NCBI RefSeq assembly: GCF_000470315.2 | Contig: NZ_CBRF02000009.1 | Coordinates: 1 to 64,000, forward strand | Length of the DNA stretch: 64,000 nt | Direction of reading: 5' to 3' | DNA from: Psychromonas sp. SP041 | GTDB lineage: Bacteria > Pseudomonadota > Gammaproteobacteria > Enterobacterales > Psychromonadaceae | Shown here: positions 1 to 11,372 of the stretch, in pieces | Position numbering within the stretch: the first letter of the stretch is position 1 | Layout: each line of letters starts with the position of its first letter | Notes under the pieces: generated by a model | The model's database searches: none | Told to the model about the DNA's origin: nothing | Seen by the model: only the letters and a program-made list of their open reading frames with translations | Made by a program: the position numbers and the translations under genes

Positions 1-578
1 ATTTATTAATTGAAATGCCCGTATCCCCGCAAGCGAGAACTAAAAACCCAACATTACCAGAGACTTGGCAAGCAAGAATGATATGTTATCAAGATCCAAA
101 GGGTGATATTAAAGGTTTTATTACCTCATTAATCGATCCGACAGCTTATTCAATGGAAGGTTTATTGTCTGTGTACTGGGAGCGATGGGAAATAGAGCAG
201 AGTTTTGGGGAGCTTAAAAACAATCAGTTGAATGGGGAAATTACACTAAGAAGTCGTTTTCCCGAAGGAGTACGACAGGAGCTATGGGGGATATTATTGG
301 GTTATAACTTGATCCGACTTGAAATGGTTAATATTGCGCGAGAAGCGAAGGTTGAACCTACACGGATCAGTTTCACTGCTGCCATTTGTATTATAGATAC
401 ACAAATAAGAGCCTATGCACTATCAGGTAATGGGACCATTCCGAAAAAACTTCAACTTATGCGAGAAGATGTTAAACATTTTATTTTACCCAAAAAAAGA
501 AAACACCGAACGTTTTCACGTTCAGTGCTCTATATTCCATCTAGATATCCGTTAAGATATAAGCCTAAAATCTCTTAA
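1..578 (+). CDS. IS4-family transposase, C-terminal part
   Basis: DDE transposase for cut-and-paste movement of the element. The reading frame is open from base 1; the first in-frame ATG is at 15 but the frame continues leftward without a stop, so this is the C-terminal portion of a longer protein (E. coli IS4 transposase is about 440 residues; about 190 are visible). The IS4 signature Y-x2-R-x3-E-x6-K is present exactly as YWERWEIEQSFGELK, containing the third catalytic acid. The following RSRFPEGVRQELWG stretch is typical of the E. coli IS4 type. Whether the full copy is intact cannot be judged. Confidence 0.85.
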   Translation, partial: LLIEMPVSPQARTKNPTLPETWQARMICYQDPKGDIKGFITSLIDPTAYSMEGLLSVYWERWEIEQSFGELKNNQLNGEITLRSRFPEGVRQELWGILLGYNLIRLEMVNIAREAKVEPTRISFTAAICIIDTQIRAYALSGNGTIPKKLQLMREDVKHFILPKKRKHRTFSRSVLYIPSRYPLRYKPKIS

Positions 579-590
579 CCGAACGGCATT
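1..590 (+). mobile_element. Right end of an IS4-family insertion sequence, cut by the window edge
   Basis: The segment holds the 3' half of a transposase followed at 574-590 by CTTAACCGAACGGCATT. Read on the minus strand this gives AATGCCGTTCGGTTAAG, which resembles the terminal inverted repeat I remember for IS4 (beginning TAATGCCGATCAGTTAAG). That places the right end of the element at about 590. The left end lies outside the window, so the target duplication cannot be checked. A short hairpin (GCATT/AATGC) followed by a T run around 585-612 may terminate transposase transcription. Confidence 0.75.
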
Positions 591-757
591 GAGTTTAATG
601 CTGGGCTTTTTTATGTATTACCTTTTCTTTTTAACACTATTTCACTGCATATAACTTCCTTTTTTAAGCGCTATTACTTTTCATAAACGCACACTTTAAT
701 AAATGTTATTATTGTTATCAGTTATCTTTTTAATTAATCAAACTGAGAGTGAATAAC

Positions 758-1948
758 ATGACGAGTTTAATTTTAGGCAGTGCAACAGCAAACAGTGCAA
801 CTAAAGCATTATTATTAGGATCAGGCGAACTTGGCAAAGAAGTGGCTATTGAGTTACAGCGCTTCGGTATAGAAGTCATTGCAGCAGACAGTTATGAAAA
901 TGCCCCAGCTATGCAAGTAGCTCATCGTTCACATGTAGTAAGCATGCTGGATGAAGAGCGTTTAGCAGAGATCATTCGCCTTGAACAACCTGATTATATT
1001 ATTCCAGAAGTTGAAGCCATTGCCACAGATACCTTATTAGCCCTAGAACAAAAAGGCTTTAATGTTGTCCCTACTGCACGCGCTGCAAAATTAACGATGG
1101 ATAGAGAAGGTATTCGTCGTTTAGCAGCTGAAACGTTATCTGTAAAAACCTCCCCTTATATTTTTGCAGATACTAAAGAAGAATATTTACAAGCAGTAAA
1201 AAATATCGGCCAACCTTGCGTGATTAAACCCGTCATGAGTAGCTCAGGTAAAGGCCAGAGTATTGTGAAAAGTGATGCTGATTTAGACTACTCTTGGACC
1301 TATTCACAGGAAGGAGGACGCACAGGCGAAGGTCGTATCATTATTGAAGGTTTTGTACCTTTTGATTATGAAATAACGTTATTAACGGTTAGTGCTGTTG
1401 ACGGTATTCATTTTTGTGCTCCTATTGGCCATCGTCAAGAAGATGGCGACTATCGTGAATCATGGCAGCCACAAGTTATGTCAGAAAAAGCACTGCAACA
1501 AGCACAAGAAATAGCACGAAAGGTAGTGACTGATTTAGGTGGGTACGGCCTATTTGGTATGGAGTTCTTTGTAAAAGGTGATGACGTTTATTTCAGTGAA
1601 GTCTCACCTCGCCCACACGATACAGGATTGGTCACTCTCATATCTCAAGATCTTTCTGAATTTGCTTTGCATGTACGAGCTATTTTAGGTTTTCCTATCG
1701 GAGAAATTACACAATACGGCCCTTCCGCTTCTAGTGTAATTTTAGGAAATGGGGTTTCAAAGGATATTAAATTTGAAAATGTAGCCGACGCGTTAGGCAA
1801 AATATCAGGGTCACAGATTCGTTTATTTGCTAAACCTAATATTAATGGCGGACGACGATTAGGTGTGGCGATAGCACGTGGTAAAAATATTAAAGAGGCG
1901 ATTGAAAATGCCAAACAAGTGAGTCAAACCGTTAAAGTAGTTTATTAA
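758..1948 (+). CDS. purT: Formate-dependent phosphoribosylglycinamide formyltransferase 2 (PurT)
   Basis: Cytosolic purine-biosynthesis enzyme that uses ATP and formate to formylate glycinamide ribonucleotide, an alternative to folate-dependent PurN. The protein has the ATP-grasp layout: an N-terminal nucleotide-binding fold ([17 protein letters not shown]), a central ATP-grasp domain with [11 protein letters not shown], and the metal-binding end [12 protein letters not shown]. Length is about 396 residues against 392 for E. coli PurT, and similarity is end to end. I chose ATG 758 rather than GTG 749 because GAGAG at 745-749 is well placed as its ribosome binding site. The gene stands alone; the probable terminator is about 160 nt downstream at 2111-2142, after a solo repeat end. 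Confidence 0.96.
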   Translation: MTSLILGSATANSATKALLLGSGELGKEVAIELQRFGIEVIAADSYENAPAMQVAHRSHVVSMLDEERLAEIIRLEQPDYIIPEVEAIATDTLLALEQKGFNVVPTARAAKLTMDREGIRRLAAETLSVKTSPYIFADTKEEYLQAVKNIGQPCVIKPVMSSSGKGQSIVKSDADLDYSWTYSQEGGRTGEGRIIIEGFVPFDYEITLLTVSAVDGIHFCAPIGHRQEDGDYRESWQPQVMSEKALQQAQEIARKVVTDLGGYGLFGMEFFVKGDDVYFSEVSPRPHDTGLVTLISQDLSEFALHVRAILGFPIGEITQYGPSASSVILGNGVSKDIKFENVADALGKISGSQIRLFAKPNINGGRRLGVAIARGKNIKEAIENAKQVSQTVKVVY

Positions 1949-1974
1949 ATAGCGCAGAAATATTTGAAATAGAA

Positions 1975-2011
1975 AATTAGTTTAATTTAAGGTAATTAGT
2001 TTAATTTAAGG
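1975..2011 (+). repeat. Tandem duplication, 18-bp unit
   Basis: AATTAGTTTAATTTAAGG occurs twice (1975-1992 and 1994-2011) separated by one T, just behind purT. It has no coding potential and looks like a recent slippage duplication in the 3' untranslated region. Confidence 0.85.
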
Positions 2012-2064
2012 AAATAGTTGAAAGACATAAATTCAACTAAATTAAACATCTTAATGACGAATAA

Positions 2065-2101
2065 TACCGATTACATTAAATATGTTATCTAAATTTTGCA
2101 C
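2065..2101 (+). repeat. Solo end of MITE-like repeat family 1 (copy A)
   Basis: This 37-bp stretch begins TACCGATTACATTAAATA and continues to TCTAAATTTTGCAC, matching one terminus of the larger repeats at 3603, 32998, 43332, 50603 and 51600. The rest of the element is absent; the purT terminator follows at once. It is either a fragment left by deletion or the site where an element once sat. Confidence 0.75.
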
Positions 2102-2110
2102 TTTTTATAA

Positions 2111-2142
2111 GGCAATACAGTCAATCTGTATTGCCTTTTTTT
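2111..2142 (+). terminator. Rho-independent terminator behind purT
   Basis: Perfect 10-bp stem GGCAATACAG / CTGTATTGCC with loop TCAAT, followed by seven T residues (2136-2142). It serves plus-strand transcription from purT. Confidence 0.9.
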
Positions 2143-2226
2143 ATTACTAACGATACTTAGAAACCCCATAAACGTCTATTAATTAGACATAAAACACAAA
2201 AAATGAGCTAATTATGTAATTTAAGC

Positions 2227-2269
2227 TTGATCAATAAACAAAATAACATTACTGTTGTTTTATACAGTG
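2227..2269 (+). promoter_or_regulatory. Promoter with LexA (SOS) box for the sulA-like gene
   Basis: TACTGTTGTTTTATACAGTG at 2250-2269 contains the exact LexA core CTGT-N8-ACAG (2252-2267). A possible -35 TTGATC (2227-2232) lies 17 bp before TACTGT (2250-2255), so bound LexA would cover the -10 region. The box ends 22 nt before the start codon of the sulA-like gene, the expected arrangement for SOS control. Confidence 0.88.
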
Positions 2270-2291
2270 TTTATTTATACAGGTGAATCAC

Positions 2292-2708
2292 ATGCTATCT
2301 ACATTATTGACAACAACACAAGCTAACCCATATTTATTACGCGATTATGACAATAGTGATGCAAAATCAAATGCATTAGTTAATGTGCATTACCAAGAAA
2401 ATAACTACCAAGCTTTGTTAGAACACATACAAACAGGACAAGATCACGGTTGGATTTTATTCCTAGCTCCTCCTGGTAAACCGAATACACAGTTTTTCCA
2501 AAAGGCAGGAATCGATAAAAGTCGTGTATTAATGATCGATTCAAGCAAGGTCGGAGATAACCTTTCACTATTATCGACATTACTAAAAAGCAGCAACTAT
2601 TGCACCGTAGTGACTTGGGTAAACGAACTATCAGAAACAACACGTTTAGCGATTGAAGCAGATGCTCAATCAACGAATACAAGCTGCTTTGTTTACTGTA
2701 AACAATAA
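2292..2708 (+). CDS. sulA: SOS cell-division inhibitor, SulA-like
   Basis: Probably the DNA-damage-induced inhibitor that binds FtsZ and blocks septation. The 138-residue protein has the SulA-type core: GWILFLAPPGKPNTQFF, then AGIDKSRVLMID and SLLSTLLKSSNYCTVVTWV, parallel to the LTP...SGLPLTKVMQIS...AL.TGNYSVVIGWL layout of E. coli SulA (169 residues). It ends soon after this core. A LexA box immediately upstream supports the call independently of weak sequence identity. Start ATG 2292 follows AGGTG at 2281-2285; a GTG three codons earlier lacks a ribosome binding site. SulA is normally removed by Lon protease through its C-terminus, which is short here. Confidence 0.85.
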   Translation: MLSTLLTTTQANPYLLRDYDNSDAKSNALVNVHYQENNYQALLEHIQTGQDHGWILFLAPPGKPNTQFFQKAGIDKSRVLMIDSSKVGDNLSLLSTLLKSSNYCTVVTWVNELSETTRLAIEADAQSTNTSCFVYCKQ

Positions 2709-3166
2709 AAACGTCTTTAATACATAGAAATTTATAAAGTAAAAAGTGTAGGCAACAACAATCGCTTAATGAAATAAGAACGGATTTTTTATTTCACAAA
2801 AAGTTAATGTAGGTGTGATGCAGGTATTGGTGTAGGTGTTAATAAAAATGCGTACTGAGCTTAATAGCCACAAAATACTCCACAGACCAATATGAATAAC
2901 TTGTGACAAAATTGATTAAAATCAGTGATCACTTAATCAAATTAACTATAATCGTATCAACTATTAAGAATGCTCTAACAACTTAATATTAATAACTTAA
3001 GGTTAATCTTTTATAGTTTAAGTAATAATAAAGTAGTTTGAGATTATTAAATGAATAGTAATAATGCTTAAGTGTTAAAATAAGCCGAGATAATAAATAC
3101 AATAATTTATCATTAATAAGTGTTTTTAATAAAGATCATTACTAATGGCACAACACAGGAAAGATT
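2709..3166. other. Intergenic region without recognisable gene
   Basis: An AT-rich 458-bp gap between the sulA-like gene and the small ORF at 3167. I see no ORF with a ribosome binding site, no strong hairpin and no member of the repeat families. Confidence 0.6.
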
Positions 3167-3370
3167 ATGTACCCGTACAGTGATAAAACAAAGAATTTAA
3201 TAAACTTGATTGGTAGTGGTGATGCAGCCTATGTACCTAAAGCAATTACCTGTGCAATTAAAACATTAGATGAAATAGCAAACGATACAAGCCTCCCTGA
3301 AACAACCAGAGAATCTGCAGCCTTTGCAGCCGCTAATTTAGTGTTAAGTGATTACAACGATAACGATTAA
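3167..3370 (+). CDS. Small conserved-looking hypothetical protein, 67 aa
   Basis: I do not recognise the family. The protein is acidic, predicted mostly helical, with no signal peptide or membrane segment; it looks like a small cytosolic helical protein (KAITCAIKTLDEIANDTSLPETTRESAAFAAANL). It is supported as a real gene by a strong ribosome binding site, AGGAAAG, seven bases before ATG 3167, and by codon use like its neighbours. It stands alone, with long AT-rich gaps on both sides and no visible terminator close behind. Function unknown. Confidence 0.6.
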   Translation: MYPYSDKTKNLINLIGSGDAAYVPKAITCAIKTLDEIANDTSLPETTRESAAFAAANLVLSDYNDND

Positions 3371-3602
3371 AGTGTATTCATGATTAATCATTAAAAGCAT
3401 CGACAATACAGCATCATATTTTGTGTAAATAGATCAACGATTCAACAAGAGCATCACTCCACTACTTATACGCATGACTTAGACGCATGAGATTAATTAT
3501 CCATAATAGGCATATTTCACTAGTTTTAGATTAATAGGTGCAACTGAAGGCATAAATTAGTAGATGATCATTGATAGGCCTTAATGAAAAAGTAGCGTAA
3601 TA

Positions 3603-3826
3603 AGACCAATTACATTAAATAAGTGTTCTAAATTTTGAGCTGAATAAATGACTTAGCTTAAGGCGTAAATGGAGGCCTTTCGAAGATTAACTTAGTTAAT
3701 CATCTGCCGGAGAATTAACTAAAAAATGTTAATTTTTGAATAGTTGTCTCCTTTACGGAACCTACAACGAAAAAATAAGTTATTTTGACAAGTAAAATAG
3801 ATCAGTTAATTAGTGTGATTGATAAA
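3603..3826 (+). repeat. MITE-like repeat family 1, copy B (long form)
   Basis: About 224 bp beginning ACCAATTACATTAAATAAG and ending AGTGTGATTGATAA. It matches the copies at 43332 and 50603 along its length, including the central inverted repeat (AAGATTAACTTAGTTAATC, 3684-3702). Ends are imperfect inverted repeats of about 30 bp. It has no coding capacity. This copy is more diverged than the others. Confidence 0.8.
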
Positions 3827-3899
3827 ACTAAAGCTATAAATGACTATTAATGGGTGATGTTAAAAAACCTATAAATAAAAGCATAGCTGTATTTATTAA

Positions 3900-4022
3900 A
3901 TGGCTAAAAAGCTAAAAAATAATAGCGAGCTATTAGCTTTTACAGCAGAAATAAAAAGCATTGATAAAAAATATAAACCTACCTATCGCACCCATCGTAT
4001 AACAAAAAAAAGTAAAAAATGA
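3900..4022 (+). CDS. Candidate small basic protein, 40 aa
   Basis: ATG 3900 to TGA 4020-4022 encodes 40 residues, very rich in lysine (starts MAKKLKNNSELLAFTAEI, ends THRITKKSKK). I do not recognise it. The composition resembles small ribosome- or nucleic-acid-associated proteins, but that is only an impression. Evidence for a gene is the intact frame and a strong hairpin terminator that begins seven bases after the stop. Against it, no clear ribosome binding site precedes the ATG. A second short frame (ATG 3850, 21 codons) overlaps it. Confidence 0.45.
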   Translation: MAKKLKNNSELLAFTAEIKSIDKKYKPTYRTHRITKKSKK

Positions 4023-4028
4023 AAAGTA

Positions 4029-4053
4029 AAAAAGGAGCCGAAGCTCCTTTTTA
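4029..4053. terminator. Bidirectional terminator between the 40-aa ORF and serS
   Basis: Stem GGAGC-CGAA-GCTCC flanked by A and T runs (AAAAAGGAGC ... GCTCCTTTTT), so it can act on both strands. On the plus strand it closes the small ORF ending at 4022; on the minus strand it lies about 130 nt beyond the serS stop. Confidence 0.85.
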
Positions 4054-4182
4054 TGTATTTGATTACTAGCTAGTGCTTACTTGTTAATAGTTAATAATTT
4101 GTCATCCATTAATAGCAAGTAAAGAATGATTATCTATTCTCTTATCGACGGTAGAGTAATCATAAAACACCGTATTCAAATA

Positions 4183-5864
<1,682 letters not shown>

Positions 5865-5921
5865 ATCGGTTCTCTTTTCTTTTACATTAAATACTCAATC
5901 ACGCACCTAATCTATTCAATG

Positions 5922-7250
5922 TTAATAACGTTTTTTATCACTTTGTTGGTCACAATTTTTTAAATAGCGAAGCTTTTCGGCAATTTTTGTTTCTAAACCT
6001 CGTTCAACAGGTTCGTAAAACGCAACACCTTGTAAAGCTTCCGGTAAATACACTTCACCTGCGGCATAAGCCCCCACTTCATCATGGGCGTAACGATAAC
6101 CTTCACCATAATGTAGCGATTTCATTAATTCTGTCGGTGCATTACGTAAATGGTGTGGAACCTCAAGATCAGGGTAGGCTTCAACAGCTTGTTTGGCTTT
6201 TGCAAATGCTTTATAAACAGCATTACTCTTAGCTGCGCAGGCGCAATAGACGGCAGCTTGCGCGATCGCTCTTTCGCCCTCTTTAGGCCCAATTCTAGTA
6301 AAGCAATCCCATGCAGACATGGCAACTTGCATTGCTCTCGGATCGGCATTACCGATATCTTCAGAAGCAATGGCTAATAAGCGTCGTGCTACATAAAGAG
6401 GATCGCAGCCTCCAGCTAACATCCGAGCATACCAATATAAGGCGGCATCGGGGTCTGAACCTCGTACTGATTTATGAAAGGCTGAAATTAAGTCATAAAA
6501 AAGATCGCCTTGTTTATCAAAGCTAACACCTTCTCGACCAGCTATTTCCATTAATAACGAAATATCGATTATTAATTTGCCCTGCTGTTGTTCACCCATA
6601 TCACTGAGTAACTCTAAATAATTAAGTGCTTTTCGTGCATCGCCTTGCACTAATTGAGCAAGTTTATCTAATACACCTTCAGTAAATTCAATATTGTGCG
6701 CTGCCAAGCCTTGTTCAGATTCACAGGCTTGTTTAATAACATCAACTATTTCATGTTCAGTGAGTTTTTTTAATAAATAAACACGCGCTCGTGATAGCAA
6801 AGCATTGTTTAATTCAAAAGAAGGGTTTTCAGTCGTCGCACCAATAAATAAAAAAGTGCCATCTTCAATATAAGGCAGAAAAGCATCTTGTTGGCTTTTA
6901 TTAAAACGATGGACTTCGTCAACAAATAATAAGGTACGACGTCCTGCAGCTTGATTTTGTTTAGCAATTTCAATAGCAGAACGAATCTCTTTAATACCAG
7001 AAGTGACGGCAGATAACCGTTCAACATGCGCATCACAGTATTCAGCAATTAATTCAGCTAATGTGGTTTTACCGGTGCCGGGAGGGCCCCATAGGATCAT
7101 TGAATGTGCAAATCCGGCTTCTAATGCCTTACGTAATGGCTTGTCTTTGGCTATCAGATGAGACTGACCAATATATTGGTCGAAGTTCTTTGGCCGCATT
7201 CTAGCGGCCAAAGGTTGAAACTGATTATCGACTGAAAATAAGTCCTGCAT
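5922..7250 (-). CDS. rarA: Replication-associated recombination protein A (RarA/MgsA)
   Basis: AAA+ ATPase of the clamp-loader/Werner-helicase-interacting family that acts at stalled replication forks. The 442-residue protein has Walker A GPPGTGKT (residues 55-62), Walker [11 protein letters not shown] (107-116), sensor segment [22 protein letters not shown], and the C-terminal tetramerisation region with [25 protein letters not shown]. Its ATG overlaps the lolA stop as TAATG, so translation is coupled to lolA. Confidence 0.96.
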   Translation of the reverse strand: MQDLFSVDNQFQPLAARMRPKNFDQYIGQSHLIAKDKPLRKALEAGFAHSMILWGPPGTGKTTLAELIAEYCDAHVERLSAVTSGIKEIRSAIEIAKQNQAAGRRTLLFVDEVHRFNKSQQDAFLPYIEDGTFLFIGATTENPSFELNNALLSRARVYLLKKLTEHEIVDVIKQACESEQGLAAHNIEFTEGVLDKLAQLVQGDARKALNYLELLSDMGEQQQGKLIIDISLLMEIAGREGVSFDKQGDLFYDLISAFHKSVRGSDPDAALYWYARMLAGGCDPLYVARRLLAIASEDIGNADPRAMQVAMSAWDCFTRIGPKEGERAIAQAAVYCACAAKSNAVYKAFAKAKQAVEAYPDLEVPHHLRNAPTELMKSLHYGEGYRYAHDEVGAYAAGEVYLPEALQGVAFYEPVERGLETKIAEKLRYLKNCDQQSDKKRY

Positions 7251-7864
7251 TAGCGTTGATCATCTATCTCAATACCTTGTGGTATTTGAAACTCAAAGAA
7301 ATCATCGCTTAACTTAACGGTTTGATCGTTATTGCTAAGTTTAAAAGTACTTTTTTGACCTTGTGCTTCTTGCACAATAAACTCACTCACATTATCTTTA
7401 TTATCAAAAATAAAGGTAAAGGTATTGGTATTTAATTCATTTTTATTGTTTTTAACAACAAATTGATTGGCTTGTTTTTTTACATCAAAATTCATCCACT
7501 CAGAGGCATCTGCACCTGATAATAAGGCAAAAGGTGTACCTGCAATAGCATCAGAAAAATTCATGATAGTCACTTGTTCAATAAAAGGACTATATAACCA
7601 CATATCAACACCATTTGAGACAATTAATTCTTCGTCTGGCTTAGTCACTTGCCAATGGAAATTACCAGGGCGAGAGATGGTTAACGTACCCCAACTTTCT
7701 TGAATAATTTGTCCTTCAGGACTCATTACTTGTTGTGCAAAGTCCGCACTAATAGTAGTGAATTTAGATAACTTTTGTTGTAATAACTCGCTATCCGTTT
7801 GCGCTTGAGCGATTTGAAACATTGAAATAAAAACACAACATGTCGCAATAATAATTTTTTTCAT
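7250..7864 (-). CDS. lolA: Outer-membrane lipoprotein carrier protein LolA
   Basis: Periplasmic chaperone that takes lipoproteins from the LolCDE transporter to LolB at the outer membrane. It has a Sec signal peptide ([21 protein letters not shown], cleavage near residue 21-22) and the LolA fold signatures [40 protein letters not shown] and the C-terminal [12 protein letters not shown]. Length 204 residues matches E. coli LolA (203). It starts two bases after the ftsK stop and overlaps rarA by one base, so ftsK-lolA-rarA are probably co-transcribed. Confidence 0.96.
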   Translation of the reverse strand: MKKIIIATCCVFISMFQIAQAQTDSELLQQKLSKFTTISADFAQQVMSPEGQIIQESWGTLTISRPGNFHWQVTKPDEELIVSNGVDMWLYSPFIEQVTIMNFSDAIAGTPFALLSGADASEWMNFDVKKQANQFVVKNNKNELNTNTFTFIFDNKDNVSEFIVQEAQGQKSTFKLSNNDQTVKLSDDFFEFQIPQGIEIDDQR

Positions 7865-7866
7865 TT

Positions 7867-10380
7867 TTAATCCTTAATAGGCGGTGGTGCAAGCACATCA
7901 CGGTTACTGTTTGCACCTGAAGGTGCGCTAATCACACCTTGCGCTTGTAATTGGTCAACTAAACGAGCTGAACGGTTGTAACCGATACGGAATCGTCGTT
8001 GAATACTTGAAATGGAAACTTTACGGGTTTCTGTAATAAAACTCACTACTTCATCAAACAATGGATCAATGTCCTCATCTCCTTCTGCTTGTTCGCCTGG
8101 TAATAACATATCTAGATCAGCATCACCGGCAAGAATCTCTTGAACATAATTTGGTTGGCCTCGTTTCTTCCAGTCAGCGACCACTTTATGTACTTCATGG
8201 TCATCAACAAAAGCCCCATGAACACGAGTTGGAACACCAACACCTGGCGGCATATACAACATATCACCATGGCCTAATAACGTTTCCGCACCTTGTTGTC
8301 CAAGAATAGTACGAGAATCAATCTTACTCGATACTTGGAAGGCAATACGTGTCGGAATATTCGCTTTAATCAAACCAGTAATAACATCAACCGACGGGCG
8401 CTGTGTTGCTAGAATCAAATGTATTCCTGCTGCACGGGCTTTTTGCGCAATTCGCGTAATTAACTCTTCACACTTTTTACCCACAATCATCATCATGTCT
8501 GCAAATTCATCAACCACCACAACTATCGTGGGTAGTTTTTCTAACTCAGGCGCACTTTCTGCCATGCTGTCACCGGGCTTCCATAATGGATCAACGATAG
8601 GCTCGCCAGCGGCTTTGGCTTTTTTAATTGCGGTATTGTATCCCGCTAAGTTACGGACACCGATTTCAGCCAATAGTTTATAACGACGCTCCATTTCACC
8701 AACACACCAACGCAACGCATTAGCGGCATCTTTCATGTCTGTTACCACTTCAGTTAATAGATGTGGAATACCTTCATACACATTTAACTCAAGCATTTTA
8801 GGGTCAATTAAGATCATACGTAAATCTTCAGGTGATGATTTATACAATAAACTGACTAGCATACAGTTAACACCAACAGATTTACCTGAACCGGTTGTAC
8901 CTGCCACTAAAAGATGTGGCATTTTAGCTAAATCAACAACAACAGGTTGTCCTGAAATGTCTGCACCTAACACCATTGTTAATGGTGATTTACTTTCATG
9001 GAATCTTTTGCAATCTAATACTTCTGAAATATAAACGATTTCACGATGGCGATTAGGTAGCTCTAAAGCGATAACTGATTTACCTGGTATTTGATCGACA
9101 ACACGTACACTCATTGCAGATAACGCGCGCGCTAAGTCTTTTTCCAGGCTACTAACTGTACTGACTTTCATTCCAGGTGCTAAATCTAATTCAAAACGCG
9201 TGATCACCGGACCCGGTAATACATTAACGACTTCCGCTTTTATTTTAAATTCAAGCAATTTAGATTCAACTAAACGAGCCGCTGTATCTAACTCTTTTTG
9301 TGAGATAGGGTTTTCTTTTTTGTCAGGCCTATCTAATAAATCAATATGGGGTAAAGGTGCAATATTTTGGTCGGCTACAAATCGTTCTACTGGACGAGCA
9401 TGTTCTGGTAAATGAGAGAAATCGACCTTCGCTAGCTTTTTTTCTACTTTAGGTTCAGCGCTTATAGGTTCAAACTCTTGATCAGAAACATCATCTGATT
9501 GCCAGTCGATATCATCAATATTTAGTTCTGGCTCGCCCTCATTTGGTTCATCAATAAAACTAGTTCCTAAGAAAGAATCACCTGAGTCATCACCCTGCTC
9601 TGACAAAAACATATCATCGACTTCATCTGTCGCTTTGTTCGCTAAATTATCGAGTTTTTTCTGTTCTTTCATTGCTTGTTTTTGTTGTTTTTTCTCTAAC
9701 TTTTCTTGCAACATTTGTTGTTTATCTAATAAGCGTTGTTGATCACTATCAGATCGTTCTTCTTTCATTTGCTTAAGATTATTAGGTAGGCTAGCTAACC
9801 ATGAAATCCCGTTAAGCGTATATTCGCCAAGACCATCGATTAAACGAATCCACGAAAACCCAAACAACAACGTTGTGCCTGAGATTAAAAAAGTAAGTAA
9901 TATAAGATTGACCGCCACTAAGCTAAAAAAACCTAACATGCTTTGTGCGAGAATATCGCCAATTAACCCACCAGAGGGATAGTAGAGATAATCGCTAACA
10001 TTCAGTGCTATTAAGGCGCTTAAGCTCAAGAAAGTAAAAATAAAACCAACAATACGCAAACTCAGATTTAAAAAATCAACCTCTAAAGTAAAGGTTGGTT
10101 TCCATAATATAGCCCAAGCAAATGAAACAATGATCACTGGAATAAGATAGGCTAGAAAACCAAACCCAAAAAATAATATATCTGCAATCCAAGCGCCTAC
10201 CCTGCCTCCTGAATTCTGAATTTCTGTCACCCATTGCTGTTGTGACCAACTTGGATCAACAGGTGAAAAAGTGAATAAGGATAAGGTAATAAATATGGCA
10301 ACAAAAGCGCTGACAATAATCCCAACTTCTAATAACTTTTGCACCCCTGATAGGTGATTTAATAATTTGCTATTTGACAA
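7867..10380 (-). CDS. ftsK: DNA translocase FtsK
   Basis: Septum-located motor that pumps chromosome ends apart and activates XerCD at dif, with an N-terminal role in divisome assembly. The 837 residues divide into a membrane domain with about four helices (roughly 19-40, 65-95, 108-128, 148-175), a glutamine/lysine-rich coiled stretch (about 205-245), an acidic linker to about 310, the RecA-like motor with Walker A GTTGSGKS (494-501) and Walker [15 protein letters not shown], and a C-terminal winged-helix gamma domain ([31 protein letters not shown]) that reads KOPS sites. The linker is much shorter than in E. coli FtsK (1329 residues). First gene of the cluster, behind the fadR terminator. 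Confidence 0.97.
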   Translation of the reverse strand: MSNSKLLNHLSGVQKLLEVGIIVSAFVAIFITLSLFTFSPVDPSWSQQQWVTEIQNSGGRVGAWIADILFFGFGFLAYLIPVIIVSFAWAILWKPTFTLEVDFLNLSLRIVGFIFTFLSLSALIALNVSDYLYYPSGGLIGDILAQSMLGFFSLVAVNLILLTFLISGTTLLFGFSWIRLIDGLGEYTLNGISWLASLPNNLKQMKEERSDSDQQRLLDKQQMLQEKLEKKQQKQAMKEQKKLDNLANKATDEVDDMFLSEQGDDSGDSFLGTSFIDEPNEGEPELNIDDIDWQSDDVSDQEFEPISAEPKVEKKLAKVDFSHLPEHARPVERFVADQNIAPLPHIDLLDRPDKKENPISQKELDTAARLVESKLLEFKIKAEVVNVLPGPVITRFELDLAPGMKVSTVSSLEKDLARALSAMSVRVVDQIPGKSVIALELPNRHREIVYISEVLDCKRFHESKSPLTMVLGADISGQPVVVDLAKMPHLLVAGTTGSGKSVGVNCMLVSLLYKSSPEDLRMILIDPKMLELNVYEGIPHLLTEVVTDMKDAANALRWCVGEMERRYKLLAEIGVRNLAGYNTAIKKAKAAGEPIVDPLWKPGDSMAESAPELEKLPTIVVVVDEFADMMMIVGKKCEELITRIAQKARAAGIHLILATQRPSVDVITGLIKANIPTRIAFQVSSKIDSRTILGQQGAETLLGHGDMLYMPPGVGVPTRVHGAFVDDHEVHKVVADWKKRGQPNYVQEILAGDADLDMLLPGEQAEGDEDIDPLFDEVVSFITETRKVSISSIQRRFRIGYNRSARLVDQLQAQGVISAPSGANSNRDVLAPPPIKD

Positions 10381-10396
10381 GAAAATAACCCTAAAA

Positions 10397-10418
10397 ATAA
10401 AAAATGCCTAATGGCATA
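10397..10418 (-). terminator. Terminator behind fadR
   Basis: ATGCC-ATTA-GGCAT hairpin read on the minus strand, followed by a T-rich run (A run 10398-10403 on the plus strand). It separates fadR from ftsK. Confidence 0.7.
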
Positions 10419-10439
10419 ATAAAAATAAATAAAACGATT

Positions 10440-11150
10440 TTAATCTAAAAAATTATCCGGTAATTGATCACGCAAACGTAGCCAAATTTTGCCACTTGCA
10501 AATGCAGAATCTCGTACGATTTGCATGATTTGTTGTCCATCACCTTCTTCAAATACTGTTTTAATATCAGCATAGAATGATAGTGCGATTAATTTTGCTT
10601 CCGTGTTGGAAAAATAAAACATACCTACTTTACGATATAAATCCTGTAAGCCATTTAAAATCAATACGTAAATCATATTATTCGATGAAACAGCAACATG
10701 ATGATAAAAACGATAATCAAATTCAGTAAAGACTTCACTGCTCGCATCAACGGCAGGAATATCTTTTAAGAATTCAATAACGCTTTTACTATTATGTTTT
10801 GCAGCCATTCGTAAAATGATCGTACTGATATTTGTTCTTACAGACATTAGTTGGTCAATAAAATCGCCACGACGTTCCTTATCTAAACGCGTTAATGTAC
10901 TTAAAACATTTAATCCTGACGTTTCCCAGAAATCATTAACTTTAGTTGCCTTACCGTGACGAATGGTTATCCACCCTTCTTTCGATAATCGTTGCAATAC
11001 TTCACGTAAAGTTGTGCGAGTGACACCTATTTTATCCGCTAACAGTCTTTCCGCAGGTAACTCGGAATGGATCGGTATCGTACCGTTCCAAATAGACTCA
11101 ATCAGGTATTGTTCTGCTACATCAGCAGGGCCTTTAACTTTCATTATCAT
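10440..11150 (-). CDS. fadR: Fatty acid metabolism regulator FadR
   Basis: GntR-family repressor/activator that represses fad degradation genes and activates fab genes, released by long-chain acyl-CoA. The 236-residue protein aligns with E. coli FadR from its first residue (VKGPADVAEQYLIESIW), with a winged helix-turn-helix (LLADKIGVTRTTLREVLQRLSKEGWITIRHGK) and the FadR-specific linker NDFWETSGLNVL, followed by the helical acyl-CoA-binding domain. It diverges from dsbB as in E. coli, where nhaB also intervenes; nhaB is absent here. An exact LexA-type palindrome lies 64 bp upstream of the start, which is not expected for fadR. Confidence 0.95.
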   Translation of the reverse strand: MIMKVKGPADVAEQYLIESIWNGTIPIHSELPAERLLADKIGVTRTTLREVLQRLSKEGWITIRHGKATKVNDFWETSGLNVLSTLTRLDKERRGDFIDQLMSVRTNISTIILRMAAKHNSKSVIEFLKDIPAVDASSEVFTEFDYRFYHHVAVSSNNMIYVLILNGLQDLYRKVGMFYFSNTEAKLIALSFYADIKTVFEEGDGQQIMQIVRDSAFASGKIWLRLRDQLPDNFLD

Positions 11151-11213
11151 GGTTATTCTGGTTTTCCAATATCATATCGCGACATCTTAACATATTCATT
11201 CAACTCAACGATG

Positions 11214-11232
11214 ACTGTTTAGAAAAACAGTA
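11214..11232. promoter_or_regulatory. LexA-type palindrome between fadR and dsbB
   Basis: ACTGTTTAGAAAAACAGTA holds CTGT-N8-ACAG exactly (11215-11230) with the conserved flanking A and TA of strong SOS boxes. It lies 64 bp upstream of fadR and 141 bp upstream of dsbB. It is as good a match as the box at 2252 in front of the sulA-like gene, but neither neighbour is a known SOS gene. Confidence 0.55.
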
Positions 11233-11372
11233 CCATTAAATGCTTAAATTAGGTGTAATTTTTAATGTGTCTTAAATTATTTAAATTTTCCTCAGTAATC
11301 CTCTGTTTATATTGAACTTTTAAGAGGTACAATAGAACTTATTAAGTTGAAATATTCTATTAGGAGAATCCA

